NCBI GenBank assembly: GCA_947455875.1
Contig: CANGSD010000118.1
Span: 1-5,263 of the forward strand
Direction of reading: 5' to 3'
Source of the DNA: Comamonadaceae bacterium
Lineage (GTDB): Bacteria > Pseudomonadota > Gammaproteobacteria > Burkholderiales > Burkholderiaceae
Length of the DNA: 5,263 nucleotides
A model generated the notes under the pieces. The model did not search any database, had not been told where the DNA came from, and was given only the letters and a program-made list of their open reading frames with translations. The translations under genes were made by a program, and so were the position numbers. How positions within the stretch are numbered: the first letter of the stretch is position 1; every line of letters begins with the position of its first letter. Below, one piece after another: positions 1 through 5,263 of this stretch.

Positions 1-543
1 CGGCACCAGCACGAAGCCACCACCCACACCCAGCAGGCCCGAGAGGAAGCCCGCCGCCGCACACGCCAGTGCCAGTCGCCCCGCACAGCGCGGCGTCCAA
101 CTCAGGCGGCCTGTGCCTTCGTCCAGCAGGCAGGGCGCGCCGCTGCGTACGTCCTCTTCGCCCTCACGCAGCGCGTGCTTCGCCTGACGCAGCATGCGCA
201 CCGCCACCCCGGCCAGCACGAGCGCGAACAGCGCGGTCAGAGGCGCGTTGGGGATGCGCTGGGCCAGCCACAAGCCCACCGGCGTGAGCAGCAGGCCTGC
301 GCCCGCCATGAAAGCCGCCGCCTTGTAGCGAAGCAGCCCCTGCCGCCAGCCCAGCACCGCGCCCACACCGGCGGAAAGGGCCACGGCCAGCAGGCCCACG
401 GGTGCGGCCTGGACCAGCTCCAGGTGCAAGCCGAACACCAGCAAGGGCACGGCGATGATGGCGCCGCCCGCGCCGGTGAGGGCCAGCACGGCCCCCACCC
501 CTACCCCGAGCAAGGGCGGTAGCAGGGTTGTCAGCAGGCTCAC
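1..543 (-). CDS. TauE/SafE-family sulfite/sulfonate exporter-like permease, 3' end missing
   Basis: This is an integral inner-membrane permease of the TauE/SafE family (anion export, typically sulfite or organosulfonates). The first 181 residues are in the window; the stop lies beyond the left edge, and full-length members are usually about 240-270 residues. Hydrophobic segments lie at roughly residues 3-21, 24-40, 45-61, 78-94 and 102-117. A charged linker spans about 118-155, and a new hydrophobic segment then begins. The family's internal repeat is visible: the N-terminal half has a Gly-rich LTGAGGAIIAVPLL motif (22-35), and the second half begins with GFLSGLLGVGGGFVLVP (165-181), where the window ends. 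The start is GTG at 543, whose GTGA overlaps the stop of the upstream gene. No good Shine-Dalgarno sits close by, so translational coupling is likely; there is no in-frame ATG until about residue 79. As the last gene seen in a bigR-type operon opposite a persulfide dioxygenase, sulfite export is the natural inferred role, but the substrate cannot be read from sequence. Confidence 0.88.
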   Translation of the reverse strand, partial: MSLLTTLLPPLLGVGVGAVLALTGAGGAIIAVPLLVFGLHLELVQAAPVGLLAVALSAGVGAVLGWRQGLLRYKAAAFMAGAGLLLTPVGLWLAQRIPNAPLTALFALVLAGVAVRMLRQAKHALREGEEDVRSGAPCLLDEGTGRLSWTPRCAGRLALACAAAGFLSGLLGVGGGFVLVP

Positions 544-980
544 TGCGGTGTCGCCGGCTCCGGTGCCGGGCCCTGAGCGCTCAGCTCGTGCACCCACATG
601 CCTGCCAGCATGGCTACGGTAAACACCCAGGCCTGCCACTGGCCCGCGCCCGCCGAGACGATGGCCGGACCGGGGCAAAAACCCGCCAGACCCCAGCCAG
701 CGCCGAAGACCAGGCTGCCGATCACCAGGCGCCGGTCGATGGCGTTGGCCGTGGGCAGGTGCATGGCACCGCCCAGAAATGCAACGGTGCGCTGGCGAGC
801 CACGGCAAAAGCGCCCACGCCCACGGCGATGGCGCCGCCCATGACCAGGGCCAGCGAGGGGTCCCAGGTGCCGGCCAGGTCCAGAAAGCCGATGACTTTG
901 CCGGGGTCGGTCATGCCCGCCAGGATCAGGCCCAGGCCAAACAGCAGGCCGATCGCGAATTCAGTGAGTCGATGCATCAT
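540..980 (-). CDS. YeeE/YedE-like membrane protein, DUF6691/PmpB type (second half-transporter)
   Basis: This is a small inner-membrane protein of 146 residues, about half the length of a full YeeE/YedE (thiosulfate/sulfur-compound) transporter. It begins with the conserved GLGLILAGMTDPGKV block (residues 15-29). Hydrophobic segments lie at about 7-22, 43-61, 86-101 and 115-131. A GWGLAGFCPGPAI motif at 95-107 contains Cys102, at the position where YeeE-type proteins carry the Gly/Cys signature thought to relay sulfur. The C-terminus (about 134-146) is a Pro/Ala-rich polar tail. The chosen start is the ATG at 980, with an AAGGGAG Shine-Dalgarno 6 nt upstream; a second ATG follows immediately at 977. 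It lies 24 nt downstream of its YeeE-like partner and its stop overlaps the permease start by 4 nt, so it is an internal operon gene. Family assignment is firm; transported substrate and partnership with the neighbour are inferred from context. Confidence 0.87.
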   Translation of the reverse strand: MMHRLTEFAIGLLFGLGLILAGMTDPGKVIGFLDLAGTWDPSLALVMGGAIAVGVGAFAVARQRTVAFLGGAMHLPTANAIDRRLVIGSLVFGAGWGLAGFCPGPAIVSAGAGQWQAWVFTVAMLAGMWVHELSAQGPAPEPATPQ

Positions 981-1004
981 GGAAATCTCCCTTGAATGAG
1001 GGGC

Positions 1005-1436
1005 TCAGGCCAGCAGGTGGCGCATGACGAAGACCGTGGCAAAGCCGGTGCCCATGAAGGCCAGCGTGGCCACCAGCGAGCGCGGCGACATCCGCGACAG
1101 GCCGCACACGCCGTGGCCGCTGGTGCAGCCCGAGCCGTAGCGGGTGCCCCAGCCCACGAGCAGGCCGGCGACCACCAGCACGGCGGGCCCGGCTTCGATG
1201 CGGGGCACCACCGGCGCCGTGAACAGGGCCCACACGGCCGGCGCCGCCAGCATGCCCGCGATGAAGGCGATGCGCCATCCGGCATCACCGGCGCGCGGAC
1301 GCAGCAGGCCGCCCAGGATGCCGCTGATACCCAGCACGCGGCCGTTCACGAGAATGAACAGGGCCGAGGCCAAGCCCAGGAGAATGCCCCCGGCCAGCGA
1401 GGCCCAAGGGGTGAAGTGGGTCCAATCGATCGTCAT
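1005..1436 (-). CDS. YeeE/YedE-family membrane protein, PmpA-like (first half-transporter)
   Basis: This is an inner-membrane protein of 143 residues in the YeeE/YedE sulfur-transport family. Near the N-terminus are a hydrophobic helix (13-30) and the family block [13 protein letters not shown] (31-43). Further hydrophobic segments lie at about 55-72, 84-98 and 121-139. The diagnostic motif [12 protein letters not shown] (101-112) carries Cys104 and Cys111; the first matches the conserved cysteine of YeeE proteins that contacts thiosulfate or sulfane sulfur. An in-frame upstream start at 1490 would add 18 Arg/Pro-rich residues encoded inside the repressor gene. I prefer the ATG at 1436 because it has an AAGGAG ribosome site 6 nt upstream and puts a membrane-friendly N-terminus first. 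This ATG overlaps the repressor stop as ATGA, which implies coupled translation. Together with the following DUF6691 protein it probably makes one two-part transporter; that pairing is inference from gene order and half-size. Confidence 0.89.
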   Translation of the reverse strand: MTIDWTHFTPWASLAGGILLGLASALFILVNGRVLGISGILGGLLRPRAGDAGWRIAFIAGMLAAPAVWALFTAPVVPRIEAGPAVLVVAGLLVGWGTRYGSGCTSGHGVCGLSRMSPRSLVATLAFMGTGFATVFVMRHLLA

Positions 1437-1810
1437 GTGCGGCTCCTTGAAGTGAGGGTTCGGGTGGGGGCGCGCCGTGCGGGGGCGCAAAACTGTTCAT
1501 AAAGCACTGTCATCACGGCCAGCGCCTGCGCGCTGACCAGTCGGTAGTGAATGGCCTTGCCCTCGCGGCGGGTCTCGACCAGGCCCTCTTCGCGCAAGAC
1601 CGCCAGCTGCTGCGACAAGGTGGGTTGCACGATGCCCAGCGCCTCTTGCAGTTGCGAGACGCTGCGCTCGCCTTGGGCGAGTTCGCACAGGAGCATCAGG
1701 CGGTCGGGGTTGCCCAGCACCTTCATCAGCGCGCAGGCGTGTTCGGCGGCCTGGCGCAAAGCCTCCAGGGGCGGCGCGGCGTGGACGGGGTCAGCAGCAA
1801 GAGTGGGCAT
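1433..1810 (-). CDS. bigR: ArsR/SmtB-fold repressor, BigR/SqrR-type persulfide sensor
   Basis: This is a winged-helix transcriptional repressor of 125 residues from the ATG at 1810. The recognition-helix region (SVSQLQEALGIVQPTLSQQL, about 50-69) and the wing (GLVETRREGKAIHYRL, about 76-91) are typical of ArsR proteins. It lacks an ELCV(C/G)D-type metal-binding cysteine motif. It instead has Cys42 (LMLLCEL) and Cys108 (LYEQFC), 66 residues apart. These are the positions and spacing of the dithiol pair in BigR/SqrR/YgaV, which forms a disulfide or polysulfide bridge on contact with persulfides and releases DNA. A further Cys26 lies in the N-terminal helix. An in-frame TTG at 1828 would add six residues, but it sits very close to the predicted transcription start. 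Neither start has a strong Shine-Dalgarno. The gene heads the leftward membrane operon and is divergent from the persulfide dioxygenase gene, so it probably represses both sides and itself. The family call is strong; the ligand is inferred from the cysteines and context. Confidence 0.9.
   Translation of the reverse strand: MPTLAADPVHAAPPLEALRQAAEHACALMKVLGNPDRLMLLCELAQGERSVSQLQEALGIVQPTLSQQLAVLREEGLVETRREGKAIHYRLVSAQALAVMTVLYEQFCAPARRAPTRTLTSRSRT
1443..1448 (-). promoter_or_regulatory. Ribosome binding site fixing the YeeE-like gene start at 1436
   Basis: Read leftward, a perfect AAGGAG lies 6 nt upstream of the ATG at 1436, within the end of the repressor gene. This supports the shorter 143-residue protein over a 161-residue version starting at 1490. 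Confidence 0.75.
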
Positions 1811-1818
1811 GGCAGGAC

Positions 1819-1846
1819 TTGCAAACAATTAAATTTCGTATATATT
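1819..1846 (+). promoter_or_regulatory. Predicted sigma70 promoter for persulfide dioxygenase
   Basis: A -35-like TTGCAA (1819-1824, 4 of 6 consensus bases) and a -10-like TATATT (1841-1846, 5 of 6) are separated by 16 nt. Transcription would begin near 1853, leaving a leader of about 28 nt before the ATG at 1881. An alternative -10, TATTAT at 1843-1848, would give 18 nt spacing. The prediction is by eye only. Confidence 0.5.
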
Positions 1847-1853
1847 ATCAAAT
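1833..1853. promoter_or_regulatory. Candidate repressor operator: imperfect palindrome over both -10 elements
   Basis: The 21-bp stretch begins ATTT and ends AAAT and has inner TA/TA symmetry, with 6 of 10 base pairs symmetric about position 1843. It covers the -10 hexamers of both predicted divergent promoters. An ArsR/BigR dimer bound here would block both transcription units. The symmetry is only moderate and AT-rich DNA yields such matches by chance, so its position over both promoters is the better argument. Confidence 0.4.
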
Positions 1854-1870
1854 CATAGATTGTTTGACAA
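1844..1870 (-). promoter_or_regulatory. Predicted sigma70 promoter for the bigR-membrane operon
   Basis: Read leftward, TTGTCA (1870-1865, 5 of 6 for -35) is followed after 15 nt by GATAAT (1849-1844, 5 of 6 for -10). The spacing is a little short. TAATAT two bases further on gives the ideal 17 nt but matches the consensus less well. Transcription would start near 1837, giving a leader of about 27 nt to the ATG at 1810 and only about 9 nt to the TTG at 1828. This favours the ATG as the repressor start. Confidence 0.45.
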
Positions 1871-1874
1871 GGAA
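1869..1874 (+). promoter_or_regulatory. Ribosome binding site fixing the dioxygenase start at 1881
   Basis: AAGGAA lies 6 nt before the ATG at 1881. The alternative in-frame TTG at 1860 has no Shine-Dalgarno in front of it and would place the ribosome site inside the coding region. Confidence 0.7.
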
Positions 1875-1880
1875 TTGCGC

Positions 1881-2741
1881 ATGCAAGCGACCGTCCAGCC
1901 CTTTTTCGATCCCGCCACCTGGACCTGGACCTATGTGGTTCACGCCGGCTCGGGCACGGCCTGCGCGATCGTCGACCCCGTGCTGGACTACGACCCCAAA
2001 TCGGGCCGCACCCGCACCGACTCGGCGCAGCAGGTGGTCGATTACGTACGAGCCCAGAGCCTGAGCGTGCAGTGGATCCTGGAGACCCATGCCCACGCCG
2101 ACCACCTCAGCGCCGCGATCTGGCTGCGCGATCAACTGGGCGGGCGCATCGGCATCGGTGGCCGCATCCCCGGCGTGCAAGGCGTGTTCAAGAAAATCTT
2201 TCACCTCGAGCCCGAGTTCGCCACCGACGGCTCGCAGTTCGACCATCTCTTCGCCGACGACGAAGCCTTCGCCATCGGCGACCTGCAGGCCCGCGTGCTG
2301 AGTGTTCCGGGCCATACCCCGGCCTGCGTCGCCTATCAGGTGGGCGATGCGGTGTTTGTGGGGGACACGCTGTTCCCGCCGGATGTGGGCACGGCCCGCT
2401 GCGACTTCCCCGGCGGCAGCGCGCAGACCCTGTACCAGTCGGTGCGCAAGCTGCTGGCACTGCCTGGCGAAACTCGCCTGTTCGTGTGCCATGACTACCC
2501 GCCCACCGACCGCGCCCCGCGCTGCGAAACCAGCGTCGCCGAGCAGCGCGCCCACAACATCCACATTCACGAAGGCATCACCGAGGACGCCTTTGTCGCC
2601 ATGCGCACCAAGCGCGATGCAGGCCTGCAAATGCCCACCCTGATCCTGCCCGCCATCCAGGTGAACATCCGCGCCGGCCACATGCCGCCGGCGGAGGCCA
2701 ATGGCGTGAGCTATCTGAAGATCCCGATCAACGCGCTCTGA
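1881..2741 (+). CDS. blh: ETHE1/Blh-type persulfide dioxygenase (MBL fold)
   Basis: This is a soluble metallo-beta-lactamase-fold non-haem iron enzyme of 286 residues. The inferred reaction is oxidation of glutathione persulfide with O2 to sulfite and glutathione. The metal motif THAHADHLSA places His70, His72, Asp74 and His75. His145 lies in PGHTPAC, Asp162 in VGDTLF and His204 in VCHDY. By homology with ETHE1 the iron ligands are His70, His145 and Asp162, and Arg173 in GTARCDFPGG matches the substrate-binding Arg region. The PPDVGTARCDFPGG block is typical of the bacterial Blh group rather than glyoxalase II. There is no N-terminal DUF442 phosphatase-like domain, as in fused Blh proteins, and no C-terminal rhodanese. 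The start is the ATG at 1881 with a good ribosome site. It is divergent from the persulfide-sensor repressor gene and probably derepressed by persulfides. The symbol blh follows the bigR-linked homologue; an ETHE1-like or pdo label would be equally fair. Confidence 0.91.
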   Translation: MQATVQPFFDPATWTWTYVVHAGSGTACAIVDPVLDYDPKSGRTRTDSAQQVVDYVRAQSLSVQWILETHAHADHLSAAIWLRDQLGGRIGIGGRIPGVQGVFKKIFHLEPEFATDGSQFDHLFADDEAFAIGDLQARVLSVPGHTPACVAYQVGDAVFVGDTLFPPDVGTARCDFPGGSAQTLYQSVRKLLALPGETRLFVCHDYPPTDRAPRCETSVAEQRAHNIHIHEGITEDAFVAMRTKRDAGLQMPTLILPAIQVNIRAGHMPPAEANGVSYLKIPINAL

Positions 2742-2785
2742 GCCGGTCGCGCCATACTTGTAGCTTCAAAAACAAGGAGACAGGC
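2742..2785 (+). other. Short intergenic spacer between dioxygenase and SDR genes
   Basis: The spacer is 44 nt long. It contains the SDR ribosome site AAGGAG (2774-2779) and no hairpin with a T-run. I see no convincing -35/-10 pair, which is compatible with read-through from the dioxygenase promoter. Confidence 0.5.
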
Positions 2786-3565
2786 ATGCAAGCGCTTGGA
2801 AAGGTCGCCGTCGTTACTGGCGGTGCGAGCGGGATCGGTGAGGGCTTGGCACGGCGTCTGGCCGCCGACGGTGCGCGGGGTGTGGTGGTGGCCGATCTGG
2901 ACCTGGCTCGCGCCCAGGCCGTCGCCACCGACATCGGCGCGCAGGCCCTGGCCCTGCGCTGTGATGTAAGCCGCGAGGCGGACATCCAGGCCCTGGTAGC
3001 CGCCAGCTGCGAACGCTTCGGCCAAGTGGACATCTTCTGCTCCAACGCGGGCATCCTGGGTCGCGCGGGCGGCTTCGAGCTGGAAGACCCGCTGTGGGAT
3101 TCGATGTGGCAGATCCACCTGATGGCCCATGTCTGGGCGGCGCGCGCCGTCGTGCCCGGCATGGTGGCGCGCGGTGAAGGCTTCTTTCTGGTCACGGCCT
3201 CGGCCGCGGGCCTGCTCAATATCGTCGAGAGCGCGCCCTACGCTGTGACCAAGCATGCGGCGGTGGGCTTTGCGGAGTGGCTGCGGATTGGCTATGGGCG
3301 GCGCGGGGTGCGGGTGGCCTGCCTGTGCCCCCAAGGCGTGGACACCGCGATGACGCGCGGCGGCGCCGGATCGGCCGGTCACGACGGCATGCTCACACCC
3401 GCCCAGGTCGCCGAAGAAGTGATGCAGACGATGCGCGAGGAACGCTTCCTGGCCCTGCCCCACCCCTCGGTCGCCCAGTACATGCAGGCCAAGGTGCAAG
3501 ACTACGACCGCTGGCTAGGCGGCATGCAAAAGCTGTACGCGCAGCACATGGGCCCCGCGCGCTGA
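2786..3565 (+). CDS. Short-chain dehydrogenase/reductase (classical SDR), substrate unknown
   Basis: This is a 259-residue Rossmann-fold NAD(P)-dependent oxidoreductase, the usual length for classical SDRs. The cofactor motif TGGASGIG is at 11-18. Asp37 at the end of beta-2 (VVVADLD) favours NAD(H) over NADP(H). Asp60-Val61 contact the adenine, and the NAG motif is at 87-89. The catalytic residues are Ser139 (TASAAG), Tyr152 and Lys156 (YAVTK), with normal Ser-Tyr spacing. CPQGVDT (181-187) stands in for the PG motif after beta-6. The fourth member of the usual tetrad, Asn in the helix-4 region, appears to be His111 (QIHLMAHVW). The C-terminal part (about 205-259) is helical and probably forms the substrate lid. 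The start is supported by AAGGAG 6 nt upstream of the ATG. It follows the dioxygenase by 44 nt on the same strand with no clear terminator between, so co-transcription is possible. Nothing in the sequence ties it to sulfur metabolism; the substrate is probably an alcohol or ketone and cannot be named. Confidence 0.9.
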   Translation: MQALGKVAVVTGGASGIGEGLARRLAADGARGVVVADLDLARAQAVATDIGAQALALRCDVSREADIQALVAASCERFGQVDIFCSNAGILGRAGGFELEDPLWDSMWQIHLMAHVWAARAVVPGMVARGEGFFLVTASAAGLLNIVESAPYAVTKHAAVGFAEWLRIGYGRRGVRVACLCPQGVDTAMTRGGAGSAGHDGMLTPAQVAEEVMQTMREERFLALPHPSVAQYMQAKVQDYDRWLGGMQKLYAQHMGPAR

Positions 3566-3580
3566 GCCCCGCGCGCGGTC

Positions 3581-5263
3581 TCAGACCGGTGTGGCGTTGC
3601 CGAACTTGAAGAGTCCGGGCTCGCGCACCGGATCGACCTCCACCGGGATCACGCTCTTGGGCGGGAAGCGCCCCTCCAGAATCAGCTTGGACAGCGGGTT
3701 CTCGATTCGCTGCTGAATCGCGCGCTTCAAGGGCCGCGCGCCAAACACCGGGTCAAAGCCGACCTTGGCCAATTCCTCCAGCGCCGCCTCAGGCACTTGC
3801 AGCACCAAGTCCATCTTGGCCAGGCGCTGCTCCAGCACCTTCAGCTGAATGCGGGCGATGCGCGCGATGTGCGTGGCGTCCAGACCATGGAACACCACCG
3901 TCTCGTCGATCCGGTTCAAGAACTCCGGTCGGAAGTGGTTCTTGAGTTCGTCCCACACCGCTTCCTTCACATCCTCATAGGGCCAGCCCACCATGGACTG
4001 GATCATGTGCGAGCCGATGTTGCTGGTCATCACGATCACCGCGTTCTTGAAATCGACGGTGCGGCCCTGGCCGTCGGTGAGACGGCCGTCGTCGAGCACC
4101 TGCAACAACACATTGAACACGTCGGGATGGGCCTTCTCGACCTCGTCGAGCAAGATCACGCTATAGGGCTTGCGCCGTACCGCCTCGGTCAGGTAGCCGC
4201 CCTCTTCGTAGCCCACATAGCCGGGGGGCGCGCCGATCAGGCGGGCCACCGAGTGCTTCTCCATGAACTCGCTCATGTCGATGCGAATCAGGTGATCCTC
4301 GCTGTCAAACAGGAAGGTGGCCAGGGCCTTGCACAACTCGGTCTTGCCCACGCCCGTGGGGCCCAGGAACAAGAAGGAGCCCGTGGGCCGGTTCGGATCG
4401 GACAGGCCCGAGCGGCTGCGACGAATCGCATTGGCCACCGCGCTGATCGCTTCGTCCTGGCCCACCACGCGCTGGTGCAAGCGTTCTTCCATTTTCAGCA
4501 GCTTCTCGCGCTCGCCCTGCATCAGCTTGGACACCGGAATGCCGGTGGCGCGGGCCACCACCTCGGCGATCTCCTCGGCGCCCACCTGGGTGCGTAGCAG
4601 CTGCGGGCGACCGGCCTTGGCCTTGTCGGTCTCTTGGGCCTGGGCCACCTTCAGGCGTTTTTCCAGCTCGGGCAGCTTGCCGTATTGCAGCTCGGCGACC
4701 TTGTTGAAATCGCCCTTGCGCGTGAGCTCGTCGATCTGGTGACGCAGGCGGTCGATTTCCTCTTTGATCTGCGCACCGCCCTGGGCCTGGGCCTTCTCGG
4801 CCTTCCAAATGTCTTCGAGGTCGGCGATCTCTTTTTGCAGCTTGACGATTTCTTCTTCGATCAGCGCGAAGCGCTTTTGCGAGGCCTCGTCGGTCTCCTT
4901 GCGCACCGCCTCGCGCTCGATCTTCAGCTGGATCAGGCGACGATCGAGCTTGTCCATCACCTCGGGCTTGGAGTCGATCTCGATCTTGATCTTGGAGGCC
5001 GCCTCGTCGATCAGGTCGATGGCCTTATCGGGCAAGAAGCGGTCGGTGATGTAGCGGTGCGAGAGTTCGGCCGCGGCGACGATGGCCGGATCGGTGATCT
5101 CCACGCCGTGGTGCACCTCGTATTTTTCCTGCAGCCCGCGCAGGATGGCGATGGTGGCCTCGACGGTGGGCTCGCCCACCAGGATCTTTTGAAAGCGCCG
5201 CTCCAGGGCGGCGTCTTTCTCGATGTACTTGCGGTATTCGTCCAGGGTGGTGGCGCCCACGCA
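3581..5263 (-). CDS. clpB: ATP-dependent disaggregase ClpB, 5' part missing
   Basis: This is a cytoplasmic AAA+ hexameric chaperone that, with DnaK, extracts polypeptides from aggregates. The C-terminal 560 residues are present; about 300 N-terminal residues (N-domain and the Walker motifs of NBD1) lie beyond the right edge. The visible part opens in NBD1 sensor 1 ([20 protein letters not shown], 2-21), followed by the Arg-finger pair Arg22-Arg23. The coiled-coil M-domain spans roughly 95-210. It is unique to ClpB/Hsp104 and separates this protein from ClpA and ClpC. NBD2 has Walker A GPTGVGKT (301-308), pore loop GYVGYEEGG (348-356), Walker B VILLDE (369-374), sensor-1 Asn415 in MTSN, Arg451 in FLNRIDE as the Arg finger, and the sensor-2 motif GARPLKR (508-514). 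The end, FKFGNATPV, has no ClpP-binding IGF loop context. All seen motifs look intact. The gene converges on the SDR gene with 15 nt between stops and is unrelated to the sulfur locus. Its promoter is outside the window. Confidence 0.97.
   Translation of the reverse strand, partial: CVGATTLDEYRKYIEKDAALERRFQKILVGEPTVEATIAILRGLQEKYEVHHGVEITDPAIVAAAELSHRYITDRFLPDKAIDLIDEAASKIKIEIDSKPEVMDKLDRRLIQLKIEREAVRKETDEASQKRFALIEEEIVKLQKEIADLEDIWKAEKAQAQGGAQIKEEIDRLRHQIDELTRKGDFNKVAELQYGKLPELEKRLKVAQAQETDKAKAGRPQLLRTQVGAEEIAEVVARATGIPVSKLMQGEREKLLKMEERLHQRVVGQDEAISAVANAIRRSRSGLSDPNRPTGSFLFLGPTGVGKTELCKALATFLFDSEDHLIRIDMSEFMEKHSVARLIGAPPGYVGYEEGGYLTEAVRRKPYSVILLDEVEKAHPDVFNVLLQVLDDGRLTDGQGRTVDFKNAVIVMTSNIGSHMIQSMVGWPYEDVKEAVWDELKNHFRPEFLNRIDETVVFHGLDATHIARIARIQLKVLEQRLAKMDLVLQVPEAALEELAKVGFDPVFGARPLKRAIQQRIENPLSKLILEGRFPPKSVIPVEVDPVREPGLFKFGNATPV

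Larger units (their letters stand above)
1811..1880. promoter_or_regulatory. Divergent AT-rich regulatory region between repressor and dioxygenase genes
   Basis: This 70-bp intergenic region is much richer in A+T (especially 1825-1865) than the flanking GC-rich genes. It must hold the promoters for both divergent transcription units as well as the dioxygenase ribosome site. The composition contrast and the ATAT-rich core resemble the AT-rich operators described for BigR-type regulators. The individual promoter and operator elements are listed separately. Confidence 0.8.

Noticed and set aside
528..1502. Several plus-strand open frames across the two YeeE-like genes
   Set aside because: They mirror the membrane-protein genes on the other strand, and their translations are Ala/Arg/Gln/His-rich without domains.
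1864..1869. Perfect TTGACA -35 hexamer on the plus strand
   Set aside because: No -10-like sequence lies 16-18 nt downstream, where the dioxygenase coding region has begun. It overlaps the ribosome site and, on the other strand, the better-supported leftward -35.
1848..2681. 277-codon open frame on the minus strand opposite the dioxygenase
   Set aside because: It lies wholly antisense to a gene with complete catalytic motifs, its translation is low-complexity (Gly/Ala/Val/His-rich), and long antisense frames are expected at this GC content.
1881..2741. Glyoxalase II (hydroxyacylglutathione hydrolase) as identity of the MBL-fold enzyme
   Set aside because: The GTARCDFPGG block and the linkage to a BigR-type repressor fit the ETHE1/Blh persulfide dioxygenase group better.
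2711..3499. 262-codon open frame on the minus strand opposite the SDR gene
   Set aside because: It is antisense to a clear SDR, with no recognisable domain and a His/Gly/Ala-rich composition typical of GC-rich shadow frames.
3552..3590. Possible terminator between the convergent SDR and clpB genes
   Set aside because: There is an 11-bp direct repeat (3552-3562 and 3566-3576) and a GGTCT/AGACC inverted repeat (3577-3587), but the loop would be one base and no T-run follows on either strand. I do not call an intrinsic terminator.
3797..4597. 266-codon open frame on the plus strand inside clpB
   Set aside because: It is antisense to highly conserved ClpB NBD2 and M-domain sequence, and its His/Gln/Leu-rich translation resembles no family.

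Overview
The window is GC-rich, densely coding DNA, most likely from a betaproteobacterium of the Burkholderiales (Comamonadaceae-like). That placement is an inference from base composition, the style of the ClpB and SDR proteins and the very short intergenic gaps; it was not tested by a search.

Layout. Positions 1-1810 hold a leftward operon of four genes, in transcription order: an ArsR-family repressor of the BigR/SqrR type, two short YeeE/YedE-like membrane proteins, and a TauE/SafE permease that runs off the left edge. The repressor overlaps the first membrane gene by 4 bp, and the second membrane gene overlaps the permease gene by 4 bp. Positions 1811-1880 form a strikingly AT-rich divergent promoter region with overlapping -10 elements and an imperfect palindrome. 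Rightward from it come an ETHE1/Blh-type persulfide dioxygenase (1881-2741) and, 44 bp later, a short-chain dehydrogenase/reductase (2786-3565). The 3' two thirds of clpB (3581-5263) converges on the SDR gene and runs off the right edge.

How the genes work together. Positions 1-2741 read as a reactive-sulfur detoxification locus of the kind known from bigR-blh operons. The repressor keeps two cysteines with the BigR spacing and would sense persulfide or H2S-derived sulfane sulfur. The dioxygenase would oxidise glutathione persulfide to sulfite. The TauE/SafE permease could export that sulfite, and the two half-length YeeE-like proteins probably move a sulfur species across the membrane. No sulfide:quinone oxidoreductase, rhodanese or DUF442 domain is present in the window. 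The SDR has no obvious role in sulfur chemistry, and ClpB is an unrelated housekeeping disaggregase.

I see no RNA gene, mobile element, CRISPR array or clear intrinsic terminator. The locus is a variant of a described system rather than a wholly new one. The points most worth checking are the compact divergent operator, the split YeeE pair and the SDR carrying His at the usual active-site Asn position.
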